Shown: piece after piece, positions 22,132-34,476 of the stretch
How positions within the stretch are numbered: position 1 is the stretch's first letter
Layout of the letters: each line of letters opens with the position of its first letter
Notes under the pieces: generated by a model
Database searches by the model: none
Told to the model about the DNA's origin: nothing
Seen by the model: the letters and a program-made list of their open reading frames with translations, nothing else
Translations under genes and position numbers: made by a program
Assembly (NCBI RefSeq): GCF_000730645.1
Contig: NZ_BBIU01000005.1
Span: 275,862-339,861 of the forward strand
DNA: 64,000 nt
Reading direction: 5' to 3'
DNA from: Pseudomonas parafulva NBRC 16636 = DSM 17004
Lineage (GTDB): Bacteria; Pseudomonadota; Gammaproteobacteria; Pseudomonadales; Pseudomonadaceae

Positions 22132-23636
22132 GCAAAAAACAGAAAACCCCCGCTGCCCCACCGTGCACCCTGTTTCTGTTTGGCGCCAATGGCGACCTGG
22201 TAAAGCGCCTGCTGATGCCGGCGCTTTACAACCTCAGCCGTGATGGCCTGTTGGACCGCAACCTGCGCATTGTGGGTGTGGACCACAACACTGCCACCGC
22301 CGAGGAATTTGCCGAACGCCTGCACACCTTCATCGCCGAGCGCGACAAGGGCGGCGAAGGTGCGCCTGCCAGCCTGGACGAAACCCTCTGGGCCGGCCTG
22401 GCCAAACGCCTGGACTACCAGACCGGCGATTTCATGGACCCGGCCACGTACCAGGCCATTGCCGAACGGGTCAACAAGACCCGCCATGGCAACGCCATTT
22501 TCTACCTCGCCACCTCACCGCGCTTTTTCCCCGAGGTGGCCCAGCGGCTGGGTGAGGCGGGCTTGCTGGATGAATCGGGCGGTGGCTTTCGCCGCCTGGT
22601 GGTGGAAAAACCCTTCGGCACCGACCTGGCCAGCGCCCAGGCGCTCAATGCCTGCCTGTTGAAGGTGATGGACGAGCGGCAGATCTACCGCATCGACCAC
22701 TTCCTGGGCAAGGAAACGGTGCAGAACATCATGGTCAGCCGGTTCTCCAACGGCCTGTTCGAATCGTTCTGGAACAACCACTACATCGATCACATCCAGA
22801 TCACGGCAGCTGAAACCGTGGGCGTAGAAACCCGGGGTGCCTTCTACGACAGCACTGGCGCGTTGCGCGACATGGTGCCCAACCACCTGTTCCAGCTGCT
22901 GGCAATGGTGGCCATGGAGCCGCCTGCCGCGTTTGCCGCCGATGCCGTGCGGGGCGAAAAAGCCAAGGTCATCGGTGCCATCCGGCCTTGGTCCACCAAG
23001 ATGGCATTGAAGAACTCCGTGCGTGGCCAGTACGTGACTGGCAAGCAGGGGCGCAAGCAGATTGCCGGGTACCGCCAGGAAGAGAACGTTGCCGAGGACA
23101 GCCAGACCGAGACCTTCGTCGCGCTGAAGGTGATGATCGACAACTGGCGCTGGGCCGGCGTGCCGTTCTACCTGCGCACGGGCAAACGGATGAGCGTGCG
23201 TGACACCGAAATCGCCATCTGCTTCAAGCCTGCGCCTTATGCCCAGTTCCGCGAGTCGGAGCTGGAGCGGCCCAAGCCCAACTACCTGAAAATCCAGATC
23301 CAGCCCAACGAGGGCATGTGGTTCGACCTGCAGGCCAAACGCCCTGGCCCCGAGCTGGTGATGGAAAACGTGGAGCTGGGCTTTGCCTACAAGGACTACT
23401 TCAAGATGACCCCTGCCACCGGGTACGAGACCTTGATCTACGACTGCCTCACCGGCGACCAGACGTTGTTCCAGCGCGCCGACAACATCGAGAACGGCTG
23501 GCGGGCGGTGCAGCCGTTTCTGGATGCCTGGGCAACAGGCGGCGAGGTGCACGATTACGCGGCAGGGGAAGATGGGCCCGAAGCGGGCAATGCGTTGCTC
23601 GCCCGCGACAAGCGCGAGTGGCACCGCTTGGGTTGA
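22128..23636 (+). CDS. zwf: Glucose-6-phosphate 1-dehydrogenase
   Basis: A 502-residue dehydrogenase converting glucose-6-phosphate to 6-phosphogluconolactone with NAD(P)+. The nucleotide-binding loop is [10 protein letters not shown] (18-27) and the active-site signature RIDHFLGKE is at 188-196, with K195. Length is standard. It overlaps gnd by 4 bases and lies 30 bases before the GH15 gene. Pseudomonads carry several Zwf paralogues; this one is tied to gnd and a sugar hydrolase rather than to the hexR-zwf-pgl-eda locus. No pgl is present here. Confidence 0.93.
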   Translation: MSKKQKTPAAPPCTLFLFGANGDLVKRLLMPALYNLSRDGLLDRNLRIVGVDHNTATAEEFAERLHTFIAERDKGGEGAPASLDETLWAGLAKRLDYQTGDFMDPATYQAIAERVNKTRHGNAIFYLATSPRFFPEVAQRLGEAGLLDESGGGFRRLVVEKPFGTDLASAQALNACLLKVMDERQIYRIDHFLGKETVQNIMVSRFSNGLFESFWNNHYIDHIQITAAETVGVETRGAFYDSTGALRDMVPNHLFQLLAMVAMEPPAAFAADAVRGEKAKVIGAIRPWSTKMALKNSVRGQYVTGKQGRKQIAGYRQEENVAEDSQTETFVALKVMIDNWRWAGVPFYLRTGKRMSVRDTEIAICFKPAPYAQFRESELERPKPNYLKIQIQPNEGMWFDLQAKRPGPELVMENVELGFAYKDYFKMTPATGYETLIYDCLTGDQTLFQRADNIENGWRAVQPFLDAWATGGEVHDYAAGEDGPEAGNALLARDKREWHRLG

Positions 23637-23666
23637 GCCCGACAGCAATCACACACAGGAACCTCA

Positions 23667-25463
23667 ATGCCTGCTCATATTGAAGACTACGCCCTGCTGG
23701 GCAACTGCCGCAGTGCTGCCCTGGTCAGCAAGGACGGCTCGATCGACTGGCTGTGCCTGCCGCGTTTCGATGCCCCTGCGGTGTTCGCGGCGCTGCTGGG
23801 CAACGAAGAAAACGGCCGGTGGCGCCTGGCGCCGTGCGACCCAGTGGAGCACTGCAGCCGGCGCTACCTGGACGACACGCTGGTGCTGGAAACCACCTGG
23901 GTAACGGCCACCGGGCGTGCCCGTGTGCTGGATTTCATGCCGCTGGGTGAGGTCAATTCGGTGGTGCGCATCGTCGAGGGCATCAGCGGCGAAATCAACT
24001 TCGAGATGGACCTGGTGATGCGCTTCGACTACGGGCGCACGGTGCCCTGGGTCGAGCGCCTGGCGCCCCTTACCCTCAGCGCCGTGGCGGGGCCGGACCG
24101 GTTGATTCTGGCGACCAGCGTGCCGCCCCACGCCCGCGATCACCACACCGGTGCGCGGTTCCGGGTGGGCGCTGGCGAGCGGCAGGTCTTCAGCCTGCGC
24201 CACCAGCTGTCGCACCTGCCGGTGCAGCCCGACCAGGATGTCGACGCCTCGCTCAAGGACACTGTGGACCAGTGGGAAACCTTTGCTTTCCGTTGCCCGG
24301 AGGTGGGGCCGTACACGGCGCTGGTGCGCCGCTCGTTGCTGGTGCTCAAGGCCATGACCTACGCACCTACCGGGGGCATCGTCGCCGCAGTGACCACCTC
24401 GCTGCCCGAGCGCCTGGGGGGTGAGCGTAACTGGGACTACCGCTTCTGCTGGCTGCGCGATGCCACCATGACCTTGCTGGCGTTCATGAACCTGGGTTAC
24501 TTCGAAGAGGCGCAGGCGTGGCGCGAATGGTTGCTGCGCTCGGTCGCCGGCAACCCCGAGCAGATGCAGATCATGTACGGCCTGGCCGGTGAACGGGACT
24601 TGCAGGAGTACACCCTGCCGTGGCTGGCCGGTTACGAGCACTCCCAGCCGGTGCGCGTAGGCAACGCGGCATCGGCGCAGACCCAGCTGGACATCTACGG
24701 CGAGCTCGCCGATGCCATGAGCCAGGCCATTCGCGGCGGGCTGCCTCGGCACCCACGCAGTGCCGCCATCGCCCGGCTGATCCTGCCGTACCTCGAAAGC
24801 ATTTGGCGTGACCCGGATGAAGGCATCTGGGAAGTGCGTGGCGGTCGGCAGCACTTCGTGCACTCCAAGGTCATGGCCTGGGTGGCGTTCGACCGTGCCG
24901 CCGGGCTTGCCGAAACCACGGAAGAAGGCCGCGAACAGGCCCGCCATTACCGCCAGGTGGCCGACCAGATCCACCAGGAGGTATGCGAGCAGGGCCTGGA
25001 TGCCGGGGGCAGTCACTTCGTCCAGGCGTATGGTTCTGCGGAGATGGATGCCAGCCTGCTGCACATTGCCCTGACCGGCTTCCTGCCCGCAGAGGACCCA
25101 CGTTTTCTGCGCACGCTGGAGCAGATCGAGCAGCGCCTGCTGAAAAACGGCCTGCTGCTGCGCTATGACACCGACAGCTGCGGTGACGGCCTGACTGCAG
25201 GCGAGGGCACGTTCCTGGTGTGTTCGTTCTGGCTGGCAGATGTGTATGTGCTGTTAGGGCGCCAGGCCGAAGCGCAGGCGCTGTATGAGCGGCTGACCGG
25301 CCTGTGCAATGACGTGGGGCTGCTGGCCGAGCAGTACGACCCGGCCGACCAGCGCATGCTGGGCAACTTCCCGCAGGCGTTCAGCCATATCGGCATTATC
25401 AATACGGCCATCAACTTGCACCGGGCACAGTGTCCGGCGCGGGACAGGGCGAGGTGTGGGTAG
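23667..25463 (+). CDS. Glycoside hydrolase family 15 (glucoamylase/trehalase-like)
   Basis: A 598-residue GH15 protein beginning MPAHIEDYALLGNCRSAALV. It has an N-terminal beta-sandwich and a C-terminal (alpha/alpha)6 barrel. Conserved stretches are ERNWDYRFCWLRD (253-265), DEGIWEVRGG with probable general acid E389, and GEGTFLVCSFW with probable base E513. No signal peptide is present, so it acts in the cytoplasm. Members release glucose from alpha-glucans or hydrolyse trehalose, and sequence alone does not tell which. Its place after gnd-zwf and near the glg/tre operons suggests that it supplies glucose from stored glucan or trehalose to the oxidative pathway. Confidence 0.88.
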   Translation: MPAHIEDYALLGNCRSAALVSKDGSIDWLCLPRFDAPAVFAALLGNEENGRWRLAPCDPVEHCSRRYLDDTLVLETTWVTATGRARVLDFMPLGEVNSVVRIVEGISGEINFEMDLVMRFDYGRTVPWVERLAPLTLSAVAGPDRLILATSVPPHARDHHTGARFRVGAGERQVFSLRHQLSHLPVQPDQDVDASLKDTVDQWETFAFRCPEVGPYTALVRRSLLVLKAMTYAPTGGIVAAVTTSLPERLGGERNWDYRFCWLRDATMTLLAFMNLGYFEEAQAWREWLLRSVAGNPEQMQIMYGLAGERDLQEYTLPWLAGYEHSQPVRVGNAASAQTQLDIYGELADAMSQAIRGGLPRHPRSAAIARLILPYLESIWRDPDEGIWEVRGGRQHFVHSKVMAWVAFDRAAGLAETTEEGREQARHYRQVADQIHQEVCEQGLDAGGSHFVQAYGSAEMDASLLHIALTGFLPAEDPRFLRTLEQIEQRLLKNGLLLRYDTDSCGDGLTAGEGTFLVCSFWLADVYVLLGRQAEAQALYERLTGLCNDVGLLAEQYDPADQRMLGNFPQAFSHIGIINTAINLHRAQCPARDRARCG

Positions 25464-25495
25464 GAGGCGGGGCCGCTTTGCGGCCTATCGTCCTA
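25461..25495. terminator. GGCCGC-TTT-GCGGCC hairpin after the GH15 gene
   Basis: The inner stem GGCCGC/GCGGCC (25471-25476 and 25480-25485) has a TTT loop. Outer arms TAGGA (25461-25465) and TCCTA (25491-25495) also pair. It starts 2 bases before the GH15 stop ends and precedes the TetR gene. The same core occurs twice more in the window. It is probably a repeated 3'-end hairpin of this genome. Confidence 0.5.
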
Positions 25496-25500
25496 CATGG

Positions 25501-25519
25501 GGTAACCTTGCGTATTACC
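25501..25519. promoter_or_regulatory. Interrupted palindrome upstream of the TetR gene
   Basis: GGTAA-CCTTGCGTA-TTACC forms 5-bp arms around a 9-base spacer, 20 bases before the regulator's ATG. This is where TetR proteins often bind to repress their own genes. The arms are short and the match may be chance. Confidence 0.3.
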
Positions 25520-25538
25520 TTCTGATGGCAGTGGGCTG

Positions 25539-26159
25539 ATGGCCAACCACAAGATCGAGATACGCCGGCGTAACGTGCAAAAAATTCTGCAAGCTGCGGA
25601 AAAAGTGTTCGCCGAGCAGGGCTACGGCGGCACGTCCATGGGCGACATCGCCGAGCAGGCCGGGCTGCCGCGTTCCAACCTGCACTACTACTTCACCACC
25701 AAGGACGAGCTGTTCCGTGCCGTGCTGCAAGACTTGCTGGAGGAATGGAAGCAGGACGCCCAGTGCTTCGAGCATTTCGATGACCCGCGTGTGGTGCTGA
25801 CCAGCTACATACGGGCGAAGATGGGCCATTCCCGGTCGCGGCCGCTGGGTTCGCGGATCTGGGCCGAGGAGATGCTGCACGGTGCCCCGGTGCTGGGCAT
25901 CAACCTCAGCGAAAGCCTGGTGCCCTGGGCCCGGCTGAAGGAGGCCAAGATCCGCCGTTGGGTAGAAGAGGGGCGCATTCAGCCGGTGGAGCCGTCTGCG
26001 CTGCTGTACATGATCTGGGCTTCCACCCAGCACTACGCGGACTTCGGTTTCCAGGTAACCCTGCTCAACGGCGGCCAGCCGCTGTCTGACCGCGCCTTCG
26101 AGCGCGCGGTGCAGACAGTGACCTGCGTGATCCTACGGGGCATCGGCCTGGAGCCCTGA
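25539..26159 (+). CDS. TetR-family regulator, RutR-like, of pyrimidine catabolism
   Basis: A 206-residue TetR-type repressor. The N-terminal helix-turn-helix covers about residues 14-60, with the recognition part GTSMGDIAEQAGLPRSNLHY and the typical YYFTTKDELF continuation. The C-terminal half resembles the RutR ligand-binding domain (TetR_C_13 type). It converges on preA with 15 bases between the stops, next to a complete reductive uracil/thymine degradation set. A role as local regulator sensing a pyrimidine or its breakdown product is therefore likely, but is an inference. The TTGAC...GTCAA palindrome at 30540-30565 resembles the E. coli RutR half-site pair and is the best target candidate. 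Confidence 0.82.
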   Translation: MANHKIEIRRRNVQKILQAAEKVFAEQGYGGTSMGDIAEQAGLPRSNLHYYFTTKDELFRAVLQDLLEEWKQDAQCFEHFDDPRVVLTSYIRAKMGHSRSRPLGSRIWAEEMLHGAPVLGINLSESLVPWARLKEAKIRRWVEEGRIQPVEPSALLYMIWASTQHYADFGFQVTLLNGGQPLSDRAFERAVQTVTCVILRGIGLEP

Positions 26160-26174
26160 TGCGCAGGCTTGGCC

Positions 26175-27449
26175 TCAACTGGCCTCGCGGTAGGGGTTGC
26201 GTGGGTCCTGGGTCCAGTTCAGGTAGGGCTTGCCGGTGTCCTGGGCCACCATCTCGATGCAGTCCTGCACCGGGCAGGTGATCTGGCACAGGTTGCAGCC
26301 CACGCATTCTTCCTCGATCACCTGGTAAACATGGGTGCCATCGGCTGCAGGGGTGCTGGCGATCGCCTGGTGTGATGTGTCTTCGCAGGCGATGTGGCAG
26401 CGGCCACAGCCAATGCAGGTTTGCGGATCGATGTGGGCGATGGACTTGTAGTTGATGTCCAGGTACTTCCAGTCAGTGGTGTGCTCCACCGCCTGGCCAC
26501 GGAATGCTTCCAGGCTGCGATGCCCGTGCTGGTCCATCCAGCGCGCCAGCCCGTCCTTCATGTCTTCCACGATGCGAAAGCCATGCAGCATCGCCGCCGT
26601 GCACACTTGCACCGCACCGCTGCCCAGGGCGATGAACTCGGCGGCATCCCGCCAACTGCCAATGCCCCCAATGCCGCAGATGGGCAGGCCGTGCGTCGCC
26701 GGGTCGCGGGCGATCTCTGCCACCATGTTCAGGGCAATCGGTTTTACCGCCGACCCGCAATAGCCGCCGTGGGTGCTCTGGTCGCCGACGATGGGGTGGG
26801 CCACCATGCGCTCCAGGTCGACGCTGGTGATGGAGTTGATGGTGTTGATCAACGACACCGCATCGGCCCCGCCCCGGTGAGCGGCGCGTGCCGACTGGCG
26901 AATGTCGGTGATGTTGGGCGTGAGCTTGACGATCACGGGGAGCGAGCAGTAGGCCTTGCACCAGCGCGTGACCATTTCCACGTACTCCGGCACCTGGCCC
27001 ACTGCGGCGCCCATGCCGCGTTCGGGCATGCCGTGGGGGCAGCCGAAGTTCAGCTCGATCCCATCTGCACCGGTGGCTTCCACCAGGGGCAAAATGAATT
27101 TCCAGGCGTTTTCTTCGCACGGCACCATCAGCGACACGATCAGCGCCCGGTCAGGCCAGTCGCGCTTTACCTGGGTGATTTCACGCAGGTTGATTTCCAG
27201 CGAGCGGTCGGTGATCAGCTCGATATTGTTGATGCCTTGCACCACGCGGTTGGCGCCGTAGTGCGCCGAGTAGCGCGACGACACGTTCACCGCAGCCGGG
27301 TCTTCGCCCAGGGTCTTCCACACCACGCCGCCCCAGCCCGCCTCGAAGGCCCGTACCACGTTGTAGGCTTTGTCGGTAGGCGGCGCTGACGCCAGCCAGA
27401 AGGGGTTGGGTGCCTTGATGCCGGCAAATTCGATCGACAGGTCAGCCAT
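26175..27449 (-). CDS. preA: Dihydropyrimidine dehydrogenase subunit PreA
   Basis: A 424-residue subunit carrying FMN and the pyrimidine site. With PreT it reduces uracil and thymine to the 5,6-dihydro forms. The N-terminal TIM barrel resembles dihydroorotate dehydrogenase and has active-site Cys137 in NFGCPHGMPERG. The C-terminus holds two 4Fe-4S motifs: C345/C348/C351/C355 (CIGCGRCHIAC) and C382/C385/C388/C392 (CVGCNLCQITC). The start codon overlaps the preT stop by one base. It is also known as PydA in Pseudomonas. Confidence 0.95.
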   Translation of the reverse strand: MADLSIEFAGIKAPNPFWLASAPPTDKAYNVVRAFEAGWGGVVWKTLGEDPAAVNVSSRYSAHYGANRVVQGINNIELITDRSLEINLREITQVKRDWPDRALIVSLMVPCEENAWKFILPLVEATGADGIELNFGCPHGMPERGMGAAVGQVPEYVEMVTRWCKAYCSLPVIVKLTPNITDIRQSARAAHRGGADAVSLINTINSITSVDLERMVAHPIVGDQSTHGGYCGSAVKPIALNMVAEIARDPATHGLPICGIGGIGSWRDAAEFIALGSGAVQVCTAAMLHGFRIVEDMKDGLARWMDQHGHRSLEAFRGQAVEHTTDWKYLDINYKSIAHIDPQTCIGCGRCHIACEDTSHQAIASTPAADGTHVYQVIEEECVGCNLCQITCPVQDCIEMVAQDTGKPYLNWTQDPRNPYREAS

Positions 27450-28816
27450 TACGCAGCCTCCACGTTGGTCATCAGTTGGGCATGGATGGCTTCAGCCGCC
27501 AGCTTGCCGTGTTGCACTGCCTGCACGGTGAGGTCCTGGCCCAGCGCGGTGCAGTCGCCGCCGGCATACACGCCCGGCAGGCTGGTGCGCATGTGCGCGT
27601 CTACCCGAATGCGCTCCCCCTCGCGCGCCAGCTGGGCGGCGGCCGGGTCGGCCAGGCTGGCATCGTCGAAGCCCTGGCCGATGGCCTTGAAAATGGCGTC
27701 GGCGGCCAGTTCGAAGGTTTCGCCCGTGTCGCTCAGGCGGCCCTCTGCCAGGGTGGTGCGGGCAAAGCGCATGCCGCGCACCTGCCCGGCTTCGTTCAGC
27801 AGCACGGTGTCGGGGCGTGCCCAGGTATGCAGGCGCACCTGGTTGGCCTTGGCGATGGCCTGCTCGTGGTCCGTGGCGCCCATGTCGGCGTGGCCGCGGC
27901 GGTACACCAGGTTGACGTCGCGTGCACCCAGGCGGCTCATCTGCACGGCCATGTCGATGGCAGTGTTGCCGGCGCCGATCACCAGGCAGCGGTCGGCCAG
28001 GGGCAACTGGCTCAGGTCATCGGCCTGACGCAGTTCGCGGATGTAGTGGGTAGCCGGCAGCAGCCCCGGGGCATGTTCATCCGGCAGGCCCAAGGCGCGC
28101 ACGGCATTCAGGCCCAGGCCCAGGAACACCGCGTCGTACTGCTCCCGCAGGCTGGCCAGGCTGAGGTTGCCGCCCAGGCGCTGGCCGTGGCGGATTTCGA
28201 TACCGCCAATGCCCAGCAGAAACGCCACTTCACGCTGGGCATAGTCGTCCACCAGCTTGTAGCGGGCGATGCCGTATTCGTTCAGGCCGCCTGGCTTGTC
28301 ACTGGCTTCGAACACCACCACCTCGTGCCCATGCAGTGCCAGGCGGTGGGCGCACGACAGCCCGGCCGGGCCGGCACCGACCACGGCGATACGTTTGCCG
28401 GTGGCCGGTGAGCGCCGAAACGGGTGTTCTGTAAAGTGCGCGTTATCCAGTGCATAGCGTTGCAACTGGCCGATCAATACGGGTGCGCATTCCTGGGCAT
28501 TGTTCCGCACGCAGGCCTGCTGGCAGAGAATTTCGGTAGGGCATACGCGGGCGCAGCTGCCGCCGAGGATGTTGGCCGAGAGAATGCGCTGGGCCGCCCC
28601 CTGAAGGTTTTCGTCGCTGATACGGTGGATGAACGACGGGATGTCGATTTCACTGGGGCAGGCATTGATGCACGGTGCGTCATAGCAGTACAGGCAGCGC
28701 GCGCTTTCTACGGCGGCCTGGCGGGCGGTGAGGGGTGGGGCCAGGTCGCTGAAGCGCTCGGCCAACTGGTCTGCGCGGGCCTGGGGGCGCGGCAGATGGT
28801 TCAGGGGATCGGTCAC
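27449..28816 (-). CDS. preT: Dihydropyrimidine dehydrogenase subunit PreT
   Basis: A 455-residue GltD-like flavoprotein that passes electrons from NAD(P)H through FAD to PreA. N-terminal iron-sulfur cysteines are C41, C44, C49 and C53, then C88, C92, C98 and C102. The FAD-binding GAGPAG is at 147-152 and the pyridine-nucleotide motif GAGNTAID is at 281-288. It lies 57 bases after hydA and one base from preA, giving the order hydA-preT-preA on the - strand. Equivalent to PydX of pseudomonads. Confidence 0.94.
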   Translation of the reverse strand: MTDPLNHLPRPQARADQLAERFSDLAPPLTARQAAVESARCLYCYDAPCINACPSEIDIPSFIHRISDENLQGAAQRILSANILGGSCARVCPTEILCQQACVRNNAQECAPVLIGQLQRYALDNAHFTEHPFRRSPATGKRIAVVGAGPAGLSCAHRLALHGHEVVVFEASDKPGGLNEYGIARYKLVDDYAQREVAFLLGIGGIEIRHGQRLGGNLSLASLREQYDAVFLGLGLNAVRALGLPDEHAPGLLPATHYIRELRQADDLSQLPLADRCLVIGAGNTAIDMAVQMSRLGARDVNLVYRRGHADMGATDHEQAIAKANQVRLHTWARPDTVLLNEAGQVRGMRFARTTLAEGRLSDTGETFELAADAIFKAIGQGFDDASLADPAAAQLAREGERIRVDAHMRTSLPGVYAGGDCTALGQDLTVQAVQHGKLAAEAIHAQLMTNVEAA

Positions 28817-28873
28817 GGTGGTAGCCTCTTTTTTTTATGAGTGCAGACAACGCGAGGGTTGCGTGGCAGGTGC

Positions 28874-30412
<1,539 letters not shown>

Positions 30413-30448
30413 CTAGATGCTGATTGCGCATTCAGCAAGAAATAATTC

Positions 30449-30463
30449 CCACGAATTTTGTGG
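30449..30463. promoter_or_regulatory. Imperfect palindrome in the AT-rich divergent region
   Basis: CCACGAATTTTGTGG has CCAC/GTGG ends and an AT core, with 6 of the 7 paired positions complementary. It lies midway between hydA and the transporter. It may be a minor operator or chance. Confidence 0.3.
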
Positions 30464-30539
30464 TTTTTAAGTTATTGAAAATAAACAACAAATAATTATT
30501 TCGCGGTCTAGCATGCGGGTTTCAGAGGACATTGACTGA

Positions 30540-30565
30540 CTTGACAAGATACAGATCTGGTCAAG
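30540..30565. promoter_or_regulatory. RutR-like operator candidate before the NCS1 transporter
   Basis: CTTGAC-A-AGAT-ACAG-ATCT-G-GTCAAG is a 26-bp inverted repeat with 10 of 11 arm positions paired, ending 84 bases before the transporter ATG. The TTGAC/GTCAA ends match those of the E. coli RutR operator (TTGACCA-N2-TGGTCAA type), although the spacing is wider. A RutR-like TetR gene lies in the same cluster. Confidence 0.55.
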
Positions 30566-30649
30566 ATTTTAACCACATTCAGCGTGTGTACTCCGGCCAT
30601 CGCGTTAGCCCGATGAGCAAACAACTACAACAAATCTGGAGAAGGCCCC

Positions 30650-32140
<1,491 letters not shown>

Positions 32141-32193
32141 AGCCGGCACACACGCCGTGCGCCACGATCACAACAATGCCTGAGGATGAACCC

Positions 32194-33477
32194 GTGAACC
32201 CAGCCCAAGACATTCTGCAAAGCACTGACCAGCACGTCGACAGCGCACGCCTGTGGCAATCGCTGATGGACCTGGCCCGCCTGGGGGCCACTGCAAAAGG
32301 CGGTGTCTGCCGCCTGGCCCTGACCGACCTGGACCGCCAGGCCCGTGACCTGTTCGTGCAGTGGTGCGAAGAGGCCGGGTGCACGGTCAGCATCGATGGT
32401 GTAGGCAACCTGTTTGCCCGCCGCCCCGGGCGCAACCCGGCGCTGCCACCGGTGATGACGGGCAGCCACATCGATACGCAGCCCACGGGTGGCAAGTTCG
32501 ATGGCTGCTTTGGGGTGATGGCTGGCCTGGAGGTGATCCGCACCCTCAACGACCTGGGCGTTGAAACCGAGGCGCCGCTGGAGGTGGTGGTGTGGACCAA
32601 CGAAGAGGGCTCGCGTTTTGCGCCGTGCATGATGGGCTCAGGCGTGTTCGCCGGTAAATTCAGCCTGGCTGACACGTTGGCCAAGCGTGATGCCCAGGGC
32701 ACAAGCGTCGGCGAGGCCCTGGGTGCCATAGGCTATGCCGGGCCCCGCAGCGTGACTGGCCACCCGGTGGGTGCGTACTTCGAGGCACATATCGAACAAG
32801 GCCCGATTCTGGAAGACCAGGCCAAAACCATCGGGGTGGTGCTGGGGGCACTGGGCCAGAAGTGGTTCGACCTGACCTTGCGTGGGGTCGAAGCGCATGC
32901 CGGCCCCACCCCCATGCACCTGCGCAAGGACGCCCTGGTAGGTGCGGCGGCCGTGGTACAGGCGGTAAACCATACCGCGCTGGCTCACCAGCCCCACGCC
33001 TGTGGCACAGTGGGTTGCCTGCAAGCGTACCCCGGCTCGCGCAACGTGATACCCGGGGAGGTGCGCATGACCCTGGACTTCCGGCACCTTGAGGGTGAAC
33101 GGCTGGATGCGATGATTGCTGAAGTGCGCGGGGTGATCGAGGCCACCTGTGCCACCCATGGCCTGGCCCATGAGCTGGTGCCTACGGCAGACTTCCCGGC
33201 CTTGTACTTCGACAAAGGTTGTGTCGACGCGGTGCGCCAGTCGGCCGAGGCGCTGGGTTTGCCGCACATGGACATCGTCAGCGGGGCAGGGCACGACGCG
33301 ATCTTCCTGGCAGAGCTGGGCCCGGCAGGGATGATCTTCGTGCCCTGCGAGAATGGCATCAGCCATAACGAGATCGAGAACGCCACGGCGGAGGACTTGG
33401 CTGCGGGCTGTGCGGTGTTGCTGCGAGCGATGCTGGCGGCTTCCCAGGCGGTGGCCAAGGCGCAGCTGGCGGCCTAG
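32194..33477 (+). CDS. M20-type amidohydrolase, probable beta-ureidopropionase
   Basis: A 427-residue metal-dependent amidase of the allantoate amidohydrolase/N-carbamoyl-L-amino-acid hydrolase group. Metal ligands are H92 (TGSHIDTQ), D103 (KFDGCFG), E138 (WTNEEGS) and H199 (AHIEQGP). I choose the GTG at 32194 because GAGGA lies 7 bases before it; ATG codons at 32137 and 32176 lack such a site. In context it should hydrolyse N-carbamoyl-beta-alanine or N-carbamoyl-beta-aminoisobutyrate, the last step after hydA. The stop directly abuts the rnz stop on the other strand. Confidence 0.88.
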   Translation: MNPAQDILQSTDQHVDSARLWQSLMDLARLGATAKGGVCRLALTDLDRQARDLFVQWCEEAGCTVSIDGVGNLFARRPGRNPALPPVMTGSHIDTQPTGGKFDGCFGVMAGLEVIRTLNDLGVETEAPLEVVVWTNEEGSRFAPCMMGSGVFAGKFSLADTLAKRDAQGTSVGEALGAIGYAGPRSVTGHPVGAYFEAHIEQGPILEDQAKTIGVVLGALGQKWFDLTLRGVEAHAGPTPMHLRKDALVGAAAVVQAVNHTALAHQPHACGTVGCLQAYPGSRNVIPGEVRMTLDFRHLEGERLDAMIAEVRGVIEATCATHGLAHELVPTADFPALYFDKGCVDAVRQSAEALGLPHMDIVSGAGHDAIFLAELGPAGMIFVPCENGISHNEIENATAEDLAAGCAVLLRAMLAASQAVAKAQLAA

Positions 33478-34437
33478 TCAGGATGCTGGCACCAGCAAGC
33501 CATCGCGCCCCAGGTGGTAGCGCTGCAGGTCGGCGGCCAAGGTCAGGTTGCCGCGATAATGCGCCTGGGCTTCGTGGCGTACGTCGTCGATGGAGGGGCT
33601 GCGTTGCGGGTCTGCCTGGTAGCGGGCGCTGAAGTGCGTCAGCACCAGGTTTCGTACCCCGGCGCTCTCGGCCATGTGCGCGACATCAGCGGCGGTGCTG
33701 TGGCCGTAGGTAACCCCTGTGCGTTCCACCGCCGGCTGGGTAAACGTGGCCTCGTGCACCAATACGTCGGCATCGGCTGCCACCCCTGCCAGCAAGTCGG
33801 GGGTATCGTTATCCCCGCAGATAATGACCCGGCGCGGCGCACGGCCCGGGCTCAGGTAATCGGCGGCATCCAGCGCACGTTCACCATGCTGCACAGGCAG
33901 GCCCTTTGCCAAATCCCCCCACAGCGGGCCGCGCGGGATGCCTTCGGCGTCCAGGCGGTCGGTGTTCAGGCGCGGCTGCGGACACACTTCGTCGAATACA
34001 TACCCCACGCTGGGGACTCGATGGGAGAGCGCGACGGTGGTGACCCTGACCGTGCCGTTCTGCCAACCCTCGAAACCTTCCACCGCCAGTAGCCGCAGCT
34101 CGAAAGACAGGTGGCTGTCGGTAGCCGCAAGGCTCAGGCGCAGCCAAGGGTGCAACGCCTCAGGCAACACCACGTCCAGGGGATCGCGCCGGCCATTCAT
34201 GCTTGCACTGGACAACAGGCCGGGCAGGCCCAGGCAATGATCGCCATGCACATGGGTGATGAAAATGCCCGCCAGGTCCTGGGCGGACAACGGCGTGTGC
34301 AACAGGCGGTGCTGGGTACCTTCACCACAGTCCACCAGGTACCAGCCTCTGCCCGTGGTTTCGAGCAGCGCTGTGGCACTGACATTGCGGGCCTTGGTCG
34401 GCACTCCGGCCGAAGTGCCGAGAAACAGCAGGTCCAT
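33478..34437 (-). CDS. rnz: Ribonuclease Z
   Basis: A 319-residue metallo-beta-lactamase-fold endonuclease that removes tRNA 3' trailers. The zinc motif [10 protein letters not shown] places H62, H64, D66 and H67. The ELAC1-type start [18 protein letters not shown] is present. It is the short form, about half the size of ELAC2. It converges on the amidohydrolase with no gap and diverges from nothing; the lipocalin gene lies 39 bases upstream on the same strand. Some relatives act more as broad RNases than as CCA processors. Confidence 0.92.
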   Translation of the reverse strand: MDLLFLGTSAGVPTKARNVSATALLETTGRGWYLVDCGEGTQHRLLHTPLSAQDLAGIFITHVHGDHCLGLPGLLSSASMNGRRDPLDVVLPEALHPWLRLSLAATDSHLSFELRLLAVEGFEGWQNGTVRVTTVALSHRVPSVGYVFDEVCPQPRLNTDRLDAEGIPRGPLWGDLAKGLPVQHGERALDAADYLSPGRAPRRVIICGDNDTPDLLAGVAADADVLVHEATFTQPAVERTGVTYGHSTAADVAHMAESAGVRNLVLTHFSARYQADPQRSPSIDDVRHEAQAHYRGNLTLAADLQRYHLGRDGLLVPAS

Positions 34438-34476
34438 TCTTACTCCTGTAATGGCCGGCTTATGCCGGGGCGGTGT

